Shown: positions 21,426 to 30,562 of the stretch, in pieces | How the letters are laid out: each line of letters begins with the position of its first letter | Numbering within the stretch: the first letter of the stretch is position 1 | Source: Bordetella genomosp. 13 | GTDB taxonomy: Bacteria; Pseudomonadota; Gammaproteobacteria; Burkholderiales; Burkholderiaceae_B | DNA: 64,000 nt | Reading direction: 5' to 3' | NCBI RefSeq assembly: GCF_002119665.1 | Contig: NZ_CP021111.1 | Coordinates: 1,612,001 to 1,676,000 of the forward strand | Program-made: the position numbers and the translations under genes | The notes under the pieces: generated by a model | The model's database searches: none | What the model was told of the DNA's origin: nothing | What the model saw: the letters and a program-made list of their open reading frames with translations, nothing else

Positions 21426-21571
21426 GACGCGTGGATGGCGACCAAAGCTGCATGGGCGTAGTCATAGCGTCCTATTGAGGCGCCTTGCTTCCCGATCTAG
21501 ATTGGTCCACGGGCCATGCCGCCCCGTGCGCGGGCCATGCGTTGGCCGGCAACGGTCCGAGGGAGCGAGAC

Positions 21572-22999
21572 ATGGTCTCTTGGTACGGACGCGGCGTGCG
21601 AGCCGTGCTGTTCTGGCTGGTCCTCATGTCGGCCACGCCGGCCGGCGCGGCCAGCGATGCGCAGACTCCTCCGCCATTCAAACCCGAAGAGATCGAGGCA
21701 CTGGCCGCGCCCATCGCGCTGTATCCGGACCCGTTGCTGTCGCAGGTGCTGATGGCGTCGACGTATCCGCTGGAAATCGTGCATGCGGCCCGCTGGAGCA
21801 AGGACAACCCGAGCATGAGAGGAGACGCGGCCGTCAAGGCCGTGGAGGGCATGCCTTGGGACGCGAGCGTCAAATCATTGGTGGCGTTTCCGCAGGTCCT
21901 CGAGCCGATGAACGAGAAGCTGGACTGGACCCAGAAGCTCGGCGACGCCTTCCTGGCCCAGCCGGCCGACGTGTTCGCAGCGATTCAACGATTGAGGGGC
22001 AGGGCGCAGGACGCGGGCAACCTGGAGACGAACACACAGCAGAAGGTCATTGTCGAACCTGCGCCTACGCAGGCAGGCGGCCAGACCCAGGTTGTGCGCA
22101 TCGAATCCGCCGATCCCGAAGTGATCTATGTGCCGGCGTACAACCCCACCGTGGTGTACGGCGCCTGGAGCTACCCGTCGTACCCGCCGACCTATTGGCC
22201 GCCGTCGCCGGCGTATTACCCGGGCACCGCACTCGTGTCGGGACTCGCGTGGGGCGTGGGCCTGGCGGCCGCCGGCGCCATCTTCAGCGACTGCGATTGG
22301 GGCAGCAACGACATCGACATCGACTACAACAAGGTCACGAACATCGACCGCAACTTCGACCAAACGAAAGTGAACCGGGAGGGCGGCCGGTGGCAGCACG
22401 ACGCCAGCCATCGGCAAGGCGTGGCCTACCGCGACAATGCGACGCGGCAGCAGTACGCGGGCGGCGTGCCAGGCGCGGACCGGCGTGCCGAATACCGTGG
22501 CCGCGAGGCTGGCAGCGGCGCGGGCGGCCTGGACCGGGAGGCTGTCTCCAATCGCGCGGGCGCCGCGAATCGGGCAGCGGGCGCGGACCGCCCGGCGGGC
22601 GCCAGTCGGGCAGCTGGCGCGGATCGACCGACGGCTTCCAATCGGGCCGCGGGCGCGGATCGGTCGACGGTTTCCAATCGGCCAGCGGCCGCGGATCGAT
22701 CGGCGGCTTCCAATCGCGCGGCAGCCGCAGACCGGGCGGGCGCGGCAGGCCGCAGCACATCGACGGACCGGGCGGCCTCGGCCAACCGTAGCGCCGGGGG
22801 ACAAGCGGGTCAGGCGGGCGGCATGCAGCGCGCCGGCGGCGGCGCCACGGCCCGTGCGGGCGACAGCGCCTTCACAGGCGTGGGTAGCGGCGGCGCGGCG
22901 GCCCAGCGCAGCTACGACCGCGGCAGGGCCAGCGCGCATGGCGCGAGCGGCGGCCGGGCCGGCGGGGGAGGGGCGCGCGGAGGCGGCGGCAGGCGTTGA
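21572..22999 (+). CDS. DUF3300 secreted protein with a 12-residue repeat tail
   Basis: This 475-residue exported protein has a signal peptide (VRAVLFWLVLMSATPAGAA) and the DUF3300 core: EIEALAAPIALYPDPLLSQVLMASTYPLEI, and EVIYVPAYNPTVVYG followed by a Tyr/Pro-rich stretch. The last third is low-complexity Ala/Arg/Asp/Gly and includes about seven 12-residue repeats (residues 324-407), then a Gly/Arg tail. GGGAGCGAG precedes ATG 21572. The function of DUF3300 is unknown. It is followed at once by a DUF2950 gene, a frequent partner. Confidence 0.85.
   Translation: MVSWYGRGVRAVLFWLVLMSATPAGAASDAQTPPPFKPEEIEALAAPIALYPDPLLSQVLMASTYPLEIVHAARWSKDNPSMRGDAAVKAVEGMPWDASVKSLVAFPQVLEPMNEKLDWTQKLGDAFLAQPADVFAAIQRLRGRAQDAGNLETNTQQKVIVEPAPTQAGGQTQVVRIESADPEVIYVPAYNPTVVYGAWSYPSYPPTYWPPSPAYYPGTALVSGLAWGVGLAAAGAIFSDCDWGSNDIDIDYNKVTNIDRNFDQTKVNREGGRWQHDASHRQGVAYRDNATRQQYAGGVPGADRRAEYRGREAGSGAGGLDREAVSNRAGAANRAAGADRPAGASRAAGADRPTASNRAAGADRSTVSNRPAAADRSAASNRAAAADRAGAAGRSTSTDRAASANRSAGGQAGQAGGMQRAGGGATARAGDSAFTGVGSGGAAAQRSYDRGRASAHGASGGRAGGGGARGGGGRR
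22541..22792 (+). repeat. seven tandem 36-bp units inside the DUF3300 gene
   Basis: The units encode 12-residue repeats such as AGADRPTASNRA, AGADRSTVSNRP and AAADRSAASNRA; the outer copies are more diverged. Copy number could vary between strains by slippage without breaking the frame. Confidence 0.8.
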
Positions 23000-23010
23000 G
23001 GAGGACAGCC

Positions 23011-23934
23011 ATGGAGTTCCATCGTTTCGAACCACGCTCGTGGCCAGGACGTTTGCTGCACGGCCTTGTCATGGCAGGCATGTTCGCCTTCGCGGCCGCG
23101 GCACATGCGCAGAAGAGCTTCAGCACGCCCGAGGCGGCCATGAGCGCGTTCGGCGAGGCGGTCGAGCGGGACCAGGAGCAGATGCTGCAGGCGATTTTCG
23201 GCAGCGATTTCCGCAAGCTGATTCCGCCTGCAGATGCCGGCGTGCGGCAGACGTTCGAAGAGGAATGGGCGCGTGCGCATGCGGTGAAGCAAGTGAATGC
23301 GTCGCGCGCCGAGATCACCGTGGGCGACGCGGGCTGGACGCTGCCGATACCGCTCGTGAAGGCCGGGCAGGGCTGGCATTTCGACACGCGTGCCGGCGCC
23401 GAGGAGATGCGCCTGCGGCGCATCGGCCGCAACGAGTTGTCCGTCATCAAGACCATGCTGGCCATCTACGACGCGCAGCGCGAGTATGCGCAGACCGATC
23501 ACGATGGCCAGGGCGTGCTGGTCTATGCATCGAAGATCGTGAGCTCGCCTGGCAAGCATGACGGCCTGTACTGGCCCACCGAACCGGGACAGCCGCCAAG
23601 TCCGCTGGGCCCGGCCTTCCTGGACGCCAGTGCTCGGGATGCGGCGAGCGCGGGATACCACGGATACCGCTATCGGCTGCTGAACTCGCAAGGCCCGCAC
23701 GCGCCCGGCGGCGCCTACAGCTACGTCGCGCGCGGCAAACTGTTCGGCGGCTTCGCCATCATCGCGTGGCCCGTGGCCTATGGCGAAACGGGCGTCATGA
23801 CCTTCATGGTGAGCCACGCCGGCCAGGTGTACGAGCGCGATCTCGGTCCGCAGAGCGCGGACCGGGCGCAGAAGATGGGATCTTTCGACCCGGGTCCGGA
23901 GTGGAGCAGAGTGGCCGACGACGACATCGACTGA
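23011..23934 (+). CDS. DUF2950 secreted protein
   Basis: This 307-residue protein has a signal peptide (LLHGLVMAGMFAFAAAAHA) and the DUF2950 layout: FSTPEAAMSAFGEAVERDQ, GWHFDTRAGAEEMRLRRIGRNEL, KHDGLYWPTEPGQPPSPLGP, YHGYRYRLLNSQGPHAPGGA and YGETGVMTFMVSHAGQVYERDLG. The role is unknown. The start at 23011 follows GAGGAGGACAGCC and is 11 bases after the DUF3300 stop, so both are one operon. It converges on the 5'-nucleotidase gene. Confidence 0.9.
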   Translation: MEFHRFEPRSWPGRLLHGLVMAGMFAFAAAAHAQKSFSTPEAAMSAFGEAVERDQEQMLQAIFGSDFRKLIPPADAGVRQTFEEEWARAHAVKQVNASRAEITVGDAGWTLPIPLVKAGQGWHFDTRAGAEEMRLRRIGRNELSVIKTMLAIYDAQREYAQTDHDGQGVLVYASKIVSSPGKHDGLYWPTEPGQPPSPLGPAFLDASARDAASAGYHGYRYRLLNSQGPHAPGGAYSYVARGKLFGGFAIIAWPVAYGETGVMTFMVSHAGQVYERDLGPQSADRAQKMGSFDPGPEWSRVADDDID

Positions 23935-24022
23935 TGCCACGGCGCGCGGCGTCGGAGCGACCGCCCCTGCCGCGCCGCAGGCCGCGTGTAGCGACCTCCG
24001 GCGCGTCACCCACGGCCGGTCC

Positions 24023-25843
24023 TCAGTCGGTGGCCGACTTCAGGCTGTACTCGGCCGGATCCAGCGCGGGCAGCACGCCGCCCGGCAGATGCCGCTGAAA
24101 GTACTCGACCAGGGGCACCGCATAGCCGACGTGGCTGTCCTCGTGCACGCCGGGATCCGCCGCGATGGCCTCGGCGAACGCGTCATAGCCGTCCTTGCCC
24201 AGCGCCGTGAACGAGTTGGTCACCACGCGGTACGTCGCGGCCAGGTCGATCGGGGCCCAGACGCCGGTATCGCGGTCCTTCACCTCGACGTTCTGGATGC
24301 GGCTGCCCTTGGCCTGGCTCTTGAACACGTCGAAGCGCAAGTGCGAGGCGTACGGAAAGGCGCCAGTCGACCCGGACGTCAATGCGTAGTCGGCGGCATC
24401 CTCGAGCACGGCCACGACGCCGTCGCCGCGCATGTTGACCGTGGCCACCGTGTTGGAGAAGGGCAGCATGGTATACGCATCGGCCACCGTGAACGGCCCC
24501 TGCAGGAACTGCGTGCGTACGCCACCCGAGTTCTGGATGGCGATGTCGGCGTGCGGAATGTACTTGAGGAAGGCGTCCGCCACGTAGTAGGCGGCGTAGC
24601 TGCCCGTCGGCGTGTCTCCCGCGGCGAAGGCGGCGGGGATGCGGTCGAACGGCATGGTCTGCGCGATCGAGCCCAGCGTCTCGCCGCGGAACGCTTCCAG
24701 CTCGGCGGCATAGGGCGCCAGGATGGCGTCCACGGCCGGGTCCGGCTGCTGCAGCGTCAGCGTTCTGGAAGACGCGATGATGCTCTCGACCTGCGACTCG
24801 CGTCCGGCGTCCACCGGCACGAAGCCTCCGTCGGCATTGGCCTGAAGGAACGGCTTGTCGACCGGCAGCACAATGTTGCCCTGCGCCTCGATGATCTCGC
24901 CCTGCGGATCGAACTCGACGTTCAGCACGCCGATGCCGTGCGCCATCTCCCACGCCTGGGCGATGTACACGGGTTTGCCGTTCGGCGCTGTCGCCACGGT
25001 GGGATACTCGCCCTTCACGTCCAGGCCCATGCCGGCCAGCTCACCGGTGGAATCGAGAAGCTCATGCGTATCGCCCCCGATGATGACGTCGATGTCGTCG
25101 ACCTGTCGGGCCAACGCGATGTCGCCGTCATAGCCCAGGTGGCTGAGCACGATGATCTTGTCGATGTCCTGCGAACGCAGCTCGGCGATGTTCTCCCGCA
25201 CGGTCGAGATCTCTTCGGTGAACTCCACCGCGTCCGTCACCATCGACGACTCGACGGTCTTCTCGACCTTCAGGATGCCGATGATGCCGACCTTCTGCCC
25301 GTTCATTTCGCGGATCACATAAGGCTTGATGGGCGCCCCGTGCAGAGGGCTGCGCGCGGTCGGCTTCACGTTAGCGGCCAGAACGGGGAAGGTCGCCATG
25401 TCGATCAGTCCGCGCAGCACCGCCTCGCCCTCGTCGAACTCATGGTTGCCGATCTGATAGGCATCCAGGCCAAGCGCATTGAACAGCTTGAAATCCGGCT
25501 CGCCCTTGAACAGGCTGAAGTACAGCGTGCCGTTGAGTTCGCCGCTGTTGAGCACCAGCGTGTCCGGCGTGCGCAATCGGTTGATCACGCCGGCCAGGCG
25601 CGAGAAGCCGCCCAGCTGCACCCGCGTCACGCTGTCGCCCAGCTGCAGGTCGTAGGAGCTGCCGTCCAGGTGCGAGTGATGGTCGTTCGTGTGCAGGATC
25701 TGCAGCTGGTAGTTGGCGGCTACGGGAGGCGGCGGCGTAGTGTCGTGGTTGTCGTCGTCGTCGCTGCCGCCACCGCATGCGGTGAGCAGCGCCAGCGACA
25801 ATGCGCCTGCGCACAGGCGGAATCGGCGAATGTACATGGACAT
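24023..25843 (-). CDS. 5'-nucleotidase / 2',3'-cyclic phosphodiesterase family lipoprotein
   Basis: This 606-residue protein begins with a lipoprotein signal (LSLALLTAC lipobox, Cys followed by a GGGSDDDDN linker). The metallophosphatase domain shows LHTNDHHSHLDG, GNHEFDEGE, LSHLGYDGD and GGDTHEL, which bind two metals. The C-terminal substrate domain has NSGGVRTQFLQGPFTVADAYTMLPFSN. Such enzymes strip phosphate from extracellular nucleotides in the periplasm. ATG 25843 follows AAGGAAGAG; the frame stays open to 26341 but that part overlaps a divergent SDR gene and is not coding. Confidence 0.93.
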   Translation of the reverse strand: MSMYIRRFRLCAGALSLALLTACGGGSDDDDNHDTTPPPPVAANYQLQILHTNDHHSHLDGSSYDLQLGDSVTRVQLGGFSRLAGVINRLRTPDTLVLNSGELNGTLYFSLFKGEPDFKLFNALGLDAYQIGNHEFDEGEAVLRGLIDMATFPVLAANVKPTARSPLHGAPIKPYVIREMNGQKVGIIGILKVEKTVESSMVTDAVEFTEEISTVRENIAELRSQDIDKIIVLSHLGYDGDIALARQVDDIDVIIGGDTHELLDSTGELAGMGLDVKGEYPTVATAPNGKPVYIAQAWEMAHGIGVLNVEFDPQGEIIEAQGNIVLPVDKPFLQANADGGFVPVDAGRESQVESIIASSRTLTLQQPDPAVDAILAPYAAELEAFRGETLGSIAQTMPFDRIPAAFAAGDTPTGSYAAYYVADAFLKYIPHADIAIQNSGGVRTQFLQGPFTVADAYTMLPFSNTVATVNMRGDGVVAVLEDAADYALTSGSTGAFPYASHLRFDVFKSQAKGSRIQNVEVKDRDTGVWAPIDLAATYRVVTNSFTALGKDGYDAFAEAIAADPGVHEDSHVGYAVPLVEYFQRHLPGGVLPALDPAEYSLKSATD

Positions 25844-26063
25844 GAAACTCTTCCTTCTTTTAATGCCCCGCGAGGGGAGTGAACCAGGGAAGGAACTGTA
25901 TGTACCGGTCTTTACGTGCGTATGAAACGGCTGGGCACTGCGCTTGCTGCACGCACTCCGCCGCTGGCGATCCGTACGGCCGCGCCAGCGACGACGGGCC
26001 GCTGCGCGACCCGCATGGACCAGGAAGGCGGCCCCGGCCGCAGGCACAGCAGGGAACCCACGC

Positions 26064-27032
26064 ATGCAAACGACCCATCGACCCACGATCGTCATCACCG
26101 GCGGCTCCAGCGGCATCGGGTATGCCACGGCGCTCGCCTTCGCTCGCGAGGGTGCCAACGTGGTGCTTGCCGCACGCGACGCCGAGGCGCTGGAACGCGC
26201 CGCGCAGGCCTGCCGCCAGGCAGGCGCAGCCGCGCTGGCAGTACCCACTGACGTCACCGAGCCCGACCAGGTGCAGGCGCTGGCGGACCGCGCCGTCAGT
26301 GAATTCGGCCGCATCGATGTATGGATGAACAATGTCGGCACGGGCGCGGTGGGGCGCTTCGATCAGGTGCCGGTGCAGGCCCATCGACGCGTCATCGAAG
26401 CCAACCTGCTGGGCCACGTGTACGGCAGCCACGCCGTCCTGCCGTATTTCCGCAGACAGCGGCATGGGGTGCTGATCAACATGATCTCGGTGGGCGGATG
26501 GGCGGCGGGGCCCTATGCCGCCTCGTATGCCGCAAGCAAGTTCGGCCTGCGCGGATTCTCCGAATCGCTGCGCGCGGAGCTTGCCGATCTGCCAGAGGTG
26601 GCCGTATGCGAGGTGTATCCGACGTTCGTCGATACGCCGGGCCTGCGCCATGGCGCGAACTATTCGGGCAAGCGCCTGCGTCCACCATCGCCCATGCTGG
26701 ACCCGCGCGAAGTGGCCGCGGCGGTGGTGGAGCTGGGCAAGCGGCCGCGGCCGTCGTTGATGCTGGGCAGCGTGGCATGGCCGGCGCGCATCGCCCATGG
26801 GCTTGCCCCGGATCTTTCGGCGTCCATCACGCGGCGCATCATGGATGCCGGATTCCGCGCCGCGGAGCCGTCGGCCGACACGGAAGGCAACCTGTTCCAG
26901 CCGTCGACGGGACACGATATCGACGGCGGGTTCCGCCACGACCGGCGGCCGCGCGCCGGCGCCGCCGTCAAGGTCGGTGCGCTCGCCGCGGCGGCGCTGA
27001 TGTTGGCGCGGATGATGACAAGGTCGCGCTGA
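26064..27032 (+). CDS. SDR-family oxidoreductase with a C-terminal extension
   Basis: This 322-residue short-chain dehydrogenase has TGGSSGIG in the cofactor loop, NNVG, the catalytic ISVGG...YAASYAASK (Ser, Tyr, Lys) and VYPTFVDTPG. After the usual ~250 residues it continues with a basic stretch (FRHDRRPRAGAAVKVG) and a short hydrophobic end (ALAAAALMLARMM), possibly a membrane tether. AGGGAACC precedes the ATG. Substrate unknown. It is divergent from the nucleotidase gene and converges on an MFS gene. Confidence 0.9.
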   Translation: MQTTHRPTIVITGGSSGIGYATALAFAREGANVVLAARDAEALERAAQACRQAGAAALAVPTDVTEPDQVQALADRAVSEFGRIDVWMNNVGTGAVGRFDQVPVQAHRRVIEANLLGHVYGSHAVLPYFRRQRHGVLINMISVGGWAAGPYAASYAASKFGLRGFSESLRAELADLPEVAVCEVYPTFVDTPGLRHGANYSGKRLRPPSPMLDPREVAAAVVELGKRPRPSLMLGSVAWPARIAHGLAPDLSASITRRIMDAGFRAAEPSADTEGNLFQPSTGHDIDGGFRHDRRPRAGAAVKVGALAAAALMLARMMTRSR

Positions 27033-27158
27033 GCCTGACGCGCGTGGGGTGCCGCTTTCATACCGTCCTGCCGGCTATGGCACGTGGCCATCCGACCGGC
27101 CATGGCTGCCGGCGCCGCCTTTCGATGCGTTACGGACCCTCGAATGACGGCATTCCCT

Positions 27159-28379
27159 TCACTGGCTTGCCGTCAGCCGGGCTTCGCGCTTCATCGCCAC
27201 GATCGCGATGAGAGTGAGCATGGCCAACAAGGCGGCGTAGCCCATGGTCGTCGGCACCAGTCCGGCCCATCCCGTGACGAGGCCCACGATGATGGCGGGC
27301 ACGCTGAACGCGAGATAACTGAACACATAGAAGCTCGACATCAGGGCCGCACGTTCGTGCCCCTCGGCCAACGGCACCAGGCGCCGCACCGAGGAGATGA
27401 AGCCTGCGCCGAACCCCACGCCCGAGATGGCGGTGCCCGCGAACATGGCGATGGCCGAATGCGACAGGATGCCGCCCAGCATCACGACCAGCCCGGCCAG
27501 CAGGGCGTGCGCACCGACAATGGAGGCATGCCGCGGTTGCCGCGTGCGCGCCAGCACCACGCCTACCGCGCCGCAGAAGACCAGCACCGCGATCATCAGG
27601 CTGCCCAGCAGCGGCGACTGCTGGTGAGTGGCGCTGCGCAACAGCGTAGGCCCCAGCGAGAGGAAAAGTCCGCCCAGCGCCCACGCGGCCGTGTTGTACG
27701 GAAGAATGCGCCACATCGTGCCGCGCGCCTGCGCGGGCAGGGCGATGCTGGGTTTCAGCGATTTCCAGGCGCCAGCCCGGCGCGCGACGGTCTCGGGAAG
27801 GAACCATGCCGCCGCGCCCTGCACGACGAAGACAATAATCAGCAATAGAAACGCGAGCTTCGTGGGCGAGGGCGCCCAGGTCACCAGCATGCCAGTGCCG
27901 ACGGCGCCGACGCCCATGCCCAGCATGGGCGACACCGCGTTGACCAGTGCGCCGTGCTCGCGATGCAGGTCGAGCAGCCCCGCGCTGAGCGTCGCGGTGG
28001 CCACACCCGTCGCCACGCCCTGCAGCACGCGGGCCGCGAACAGCCAACCTACCGACTCGGCGTTGTAGAACAGCAGCATGGCGCCCGCATCCAGTGCGAT
28101 GGCCGCCAGCAGCACGCTGCGCCGTCCAAGGAAATCGGAAATGCCGCCGAAAACGAGAAGCGCCGATAGCAGGGCGAACGCGTAGCAGGAGAACACCAGC
28201 GTCAGCGTCAACGCGGAGAAGCCCAGCTGTTCACGCCATATGGCGTAAAGCGGAGACGGCACGGTGGACGCCGCCAGGAAGCTCATCACGATCGACGCCT
28301 TCAGCGCGAACGCCGCCTTGTGCGAGAGGCGACGTCGCCCGGAATCGCCCGGGATCGCGGTGTCAGGATGAGAATTCAT
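27159..28379 (-). CDS. MFS transporter (drug/metabolite exporter type)
   Basis: This 406-residue membrane protein has about twelve hydrophobic segments and the loop GGISDFLGRRSVLL after the second one, a variant of the MFS motif GxxxDRxGRR. Early residues (VMSFLAASTVPSPLYAIWREQLGFS) resemble a YbfB/MdtL-like group. Export of a toxic compound is plausible but not shown. It is divergent from a DJ-1/AraC regulator whose likely operator lies in the shared 90-base gap, a common arrangement for inducible efflux. Start choice between 28379 and 28391 is uncertain because neither has a good ribosome-binding site. Confidence 0.88.
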   Translation of the reverse strand: MNSHPDTAIPGDSGRRRLSHKAAFALKASIVMSFLAASTVPSPLYAIWREQLGFSALTLTLVFSCYAFALLSALLVFGGISDFLGRRSVLLAAIALDAGAMLLFYNAESVGWLFAARVLQGVATGVATATLSAGLLDLHREHGALVNAVSPMLGMGVGAVGTGMLVTWAPSPTKLAFLLLIIVFVVQGAAAWFLPETVARRAGAWKSLKPSIALPAQARGTMWRILPYNTAAWALGGLFLSLGPTLLRSATHQQSPLLGSLMIAVLVFCGAVGVVLARTRQPRHASIVGAHALLAGLVVMLGGILSHSAIAMFAGTAISGVGFGAGFISSVRRLVPLAEGHERAALMSSFYVFSYLAFSVPAIIVGLVTGWAGLVPTTMGYAALLAMLTLIAIVAMKREARLTASQ

Positions 28380-28427
28380 GATCGCCAACATGATAGTGGG
28401 GGATGTGAAGTATGATTCGACACGCCA

Positions 28428-28463
28428 TGGCGTAAAAGACATTGTGGCGTCTTTTTAGGACAT
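28428..28463. promoter_or_regulatory. candidate AraC-type operator between the MFS and AraC genes
   Basis: TGGCGT occurs at 28428-28433 and 28445-28450, each followed by GACAT (28438 and 28459). The same segment contains the inverted repeat AAAAGAC-N8-GTCTTTT (28434-28455). AraC proteins usually bind direct repeats of this kind. It ends six bases before the AraC ATG. Confidence 0.55.
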
Positions 28464-28469
28464 CCCTTC

Positions 28470-29414
28470 ATGCGCAGCGCTCGTACCCGCAAAGTCGGCT
28501 TCGTGTTCTATCAAGGGTTCACGCCCCTGCACCTTGCCGTCGCAGGCGCATTCGATATGGCCAACCAGCACGCCGGCGAGAAGCTGTACGACGTGCGCAT
28601 GCTGTCGCACTCGGGCGGCGCCGTGGCGGGTCCGTTCGGCCTGTCGTTGCATACCGAGCCATTCGGCGATGCCCGCTTCGACCTCCTGGTCGTGGGCGGC
28701 GCCGCCATGAGCCCGGAGCCGGCGGTGCTGGATTTCCTGCGCGAGGCGGCGCGGACAGACAGCAGGATCGCCAGCGTCTGCACGGGAGCCTTCGCCCTTG
28801 CCGCCGCAGGCCTGCTGAACGGCCGCAAGGCGACCACCCATTGGAAGAGGGCGGCCGAACTGCAGGCGCGCTATCCCTTGATCGACGTGGACGCGGACCG
28901 GATTTTCATCGAGGACGGCCCGATCTGGACTTGCGCGGGCAGCACCGCGGGCCTGGACCTGGCGCTGGCCCTGATCGAGGACGACTTCGGCATCGAGGTC
29001 GCGCGTGCCATCGCACGGTTCTTGGTCATGTACCACCGGCGCACCGGAGGCCAGTCGCAGTTCTCGACACTGCTCGAGCTCGAGCCGAAATCGGATAGGC
29101 TGCAGGCCGTCGTCACGTATGCGCGTCGGAACCTGAGCAACCGGCTGAACGTCGAGGAACTGGCGGAGGTGGCCAATCTCAGTTCGCGGCAATTCACCCG
29201 GCTTTTCCAAAGCGAGACCGGGCTGCCGCCGGCGAAGGCGGTGGAGAAGATCCGGCTGGAGGCTGCAAGAAACCTGATGGTGGACAGCACTCACCCGATC
29301 GAGGTCATCGCCCGGCAGACCGGCTTCGGCGATTCGGACAGGATGCGTCGTGCCTTCGTCAGGGCGTTCGGGCGGCCGCCGCAGAGTTTTCGGCGGGATG
29401 CGGGGTTGGCCTGA
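28470..29414 (+). CDS. AraC-family regulator with N-terminal DJ-1/PfpI (GATase1-like) domain
   Basis: This 314-residue protein has an N-terminal DJ-1/PfpI domain ([22 protein letters not shown]; nucleophile-elbow Cys104 in SVCTGAFAL) and a C-terminal double helix-turn-helix of AraC type ([49 protein letters not shown]). This is the GlxA/FtrA architecture. It probably regulates the divergent MFS gene. The last 56 bases overlap the 3' end of the convergent arsH gene. Confidence 0.93.
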   Translation: MRSARTRKVGFVFYQGFTPLHLAVAGAFDMANQHAGEKLYDVRMLSHSGGAVAGPFGLSLHTEPFGDARFDLLVVGGAAMSPEPAVLDFLREAARTDSRIASVCTGAFALAAAGLLNGRKATTHWKRAAELQARYPLIDVDADRIFIEDGPIWTCAGSTAGLDLALALIEDDFGIEVARAIARFLVMYHRRTGGQSQFSTLLELEPKSDRLQAVVTYARRNLSNRLNVEELAEVANLSSRQFTRLFQSETGLPPAKAVEKIRLEAARNLMVDSTHPIEVIARQTGFGDSDRMRRAFVRAFGRPPQSFRRDAGLA

Positions 29415-30135
29415 CCACGTGTTTCGACAGGGCGTCGGCGACCTCCTTGCGTTCGCTGTAGCGATCCACCAGGTACGGCGCCACGTCACGGGTGAGCAGG
29501 GTGAACTTGAACAGCTCTTCCACGACGTCGACGATCCGGTCATAGTAGGGGGAGGGCTTCATGCGCCCCTCGTCGTCGAACTCCTGGTAAGCCTTGGCCA
29601 CCGACGATTGGTTCGGAATCGTCAGCATCCGCATCCACCGGCCGAGTATCCGCATCTGGTTGACCGCGTTGAAGGACTGCGATCCGCCCGACACCTGCAT
29701 GACGGCAAGCGTCTTGCCCTGGGTCGGCCGCACCGCGCCCATCGACAACGGGATCCAGTCGATCTGCGTCTTCATGATCCCGGTCATCGCACCGTGGCGC
29801 TCCGGTGAGCTCCAGATCATGCCTTCCGCCCATTGCACCAGTTCGTGCAGCTCGCGGACCTTGGGATGGTCGTCACTGGCGTCATCGACCAGCGGCAGCC
29901 CGGCCGGGTTGAACAACCGCGTCTCGCCGCCGAGCGCCCGGAGCAGCCGGGCCGATTCTTCGGCGACCAGGCGGCTATAGGATTGTTGCCGTAGCGACCC
30001 GTACAACAGCAGGAAGCGGGGCGCGTGGGTGGCGCGATCGGGCGAGAACAGCGCGGTTGTGTCCGGCCGTTCGAACACGGCCGGATCGACGTTGGGCAGG
30101 TCCATGATGGGATCAGACACGACGACCGTCGGCAT
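29359..30135 (-). CDS. arsH: ArsH NADPH-dependent FMN reductase / organoarsenical oxidase
   Basis: This 258-residue flavoprotein has the FMN-binding loop [10 protein letters not shown], the segment [23 protein letters not shown] and the [23 protein letters not shown] region, all diagnostic of ArsH. ArsH oxidises trivalent organoarsenicals and reduces flavins or quinones. It is the last gene of the ars operon. Starting at 30135 it overlaps arsC by 23 bases; a second ATG at 30105 ([11 protein letters not shown]) lies just after the arsC stop and fits other ArsH N-termini equally well. The 3' end overlaps the AraC gene by 56 bases. Confidence 0.93.
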   Translation of the reverse strand: MPTVVVSDPIMDLPNVDPAVFERPDTTALFSPDRATHAPRFLLLYGSLRQQSYSRLVAEESARLLRALGGETRLFNPAGLPLVDDASDDHPKVRELHELVQWAEGMIWSSPERHGAMTGIMKTQIDWIPLSMGAVRPTQGKTLAVMQVSGGSQSFNAVNQMRILGRWMRMLTIPNQSSVAKAYQEFDDEGRMKPSPYYDRIVDVVEELFKFTLLTRDVAPYLVDRYSERKEVADALSKHVVRPTPHPAENSAAAARTP

Positions 30136-30535
30136 CGATCACCGGCTCGCCATCTTCCTTGTTGAAGGCGCCACGCTGAGGGTTGGGAAGAATGTCCAGC
30201 ACCGCTTCGGACGGCCGACACAGGCGGACGCCCAGCGGAGTGACGACGATGGGGCGATTGATCAGAATAGGGTGCTCGAGCATGAAGCCGATCAGTTGCT
30301 CGTCTGTCCATGTCGGGTCCGCCAGTCCAAGCTCGTCGTAGGGCGTGCCTTTCTGGCGAAGCACGTCGCGCGCAGGCACGCCCATGGCGCGGATCAGGGA
30401 CCTCAAGGTTTCCGCGTCCGGCGGGGTCTTCAGGTATTCGATGATCGTGGGTTCTTCGCCGCTGTTGCGAATCAGGCCGAGCACGTTGCGCGACGTGCCG
30501 CAGGCCGGGTTGTGATAGATCGTGATGGAACTCAT
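30113..30535 (-). CDS. arsC: glutaredoxin-dependent arsenate reductase ArsC
   Basis: This 140-residue ArsC of the glutaredoxin-coupled type has the active-site Cys12 in [11 protein letters not shown] and the later segments [22 protein letters not shown] and [15 protein letters not shown]. It reduces arsenate to arsenite, which the neighbouring Acr3 pumps out. GAGAGGCCTTGC lies before the ATG, and it starts 27 bases after the acr3 stop. It makes the truncated LMW-phosphatase-type ArsC upstream dispensable. Confidence 0.96.
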   Translation of the reverse strand: MSSITIYHNPACGTSRNVLGLIRNSGEEPTIIEYLKTPPDAETLRSLIRAMGVPARDVLRQKGTPYDELGLADPTWTDEQLIGFMLEHPILINRPIVVTPLGVRLCRPSEAVLDILPNPQRGAFNKEDGEPVIDADGRRV

Positions 30536-30562
30536 GCAAGGCCTCTCGTGATACAGGATTGA

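Noticed and set aside
24023..26341. 5'-nucleotidase frame extended upstream to 26341
   Set aside because: The extra 166 residues overlap the divergent SDR gene and come before a good lipoprotein signal at 25843, so they are not part of the protein.
27033..27158. TGGCC/GGCCA inverted repeat between the convergent SDR and MFS genes as terminator
   Set aside because: The arms are five bases with an eight-base loop and no T run, which is expected by chance in this GC-rich gap.
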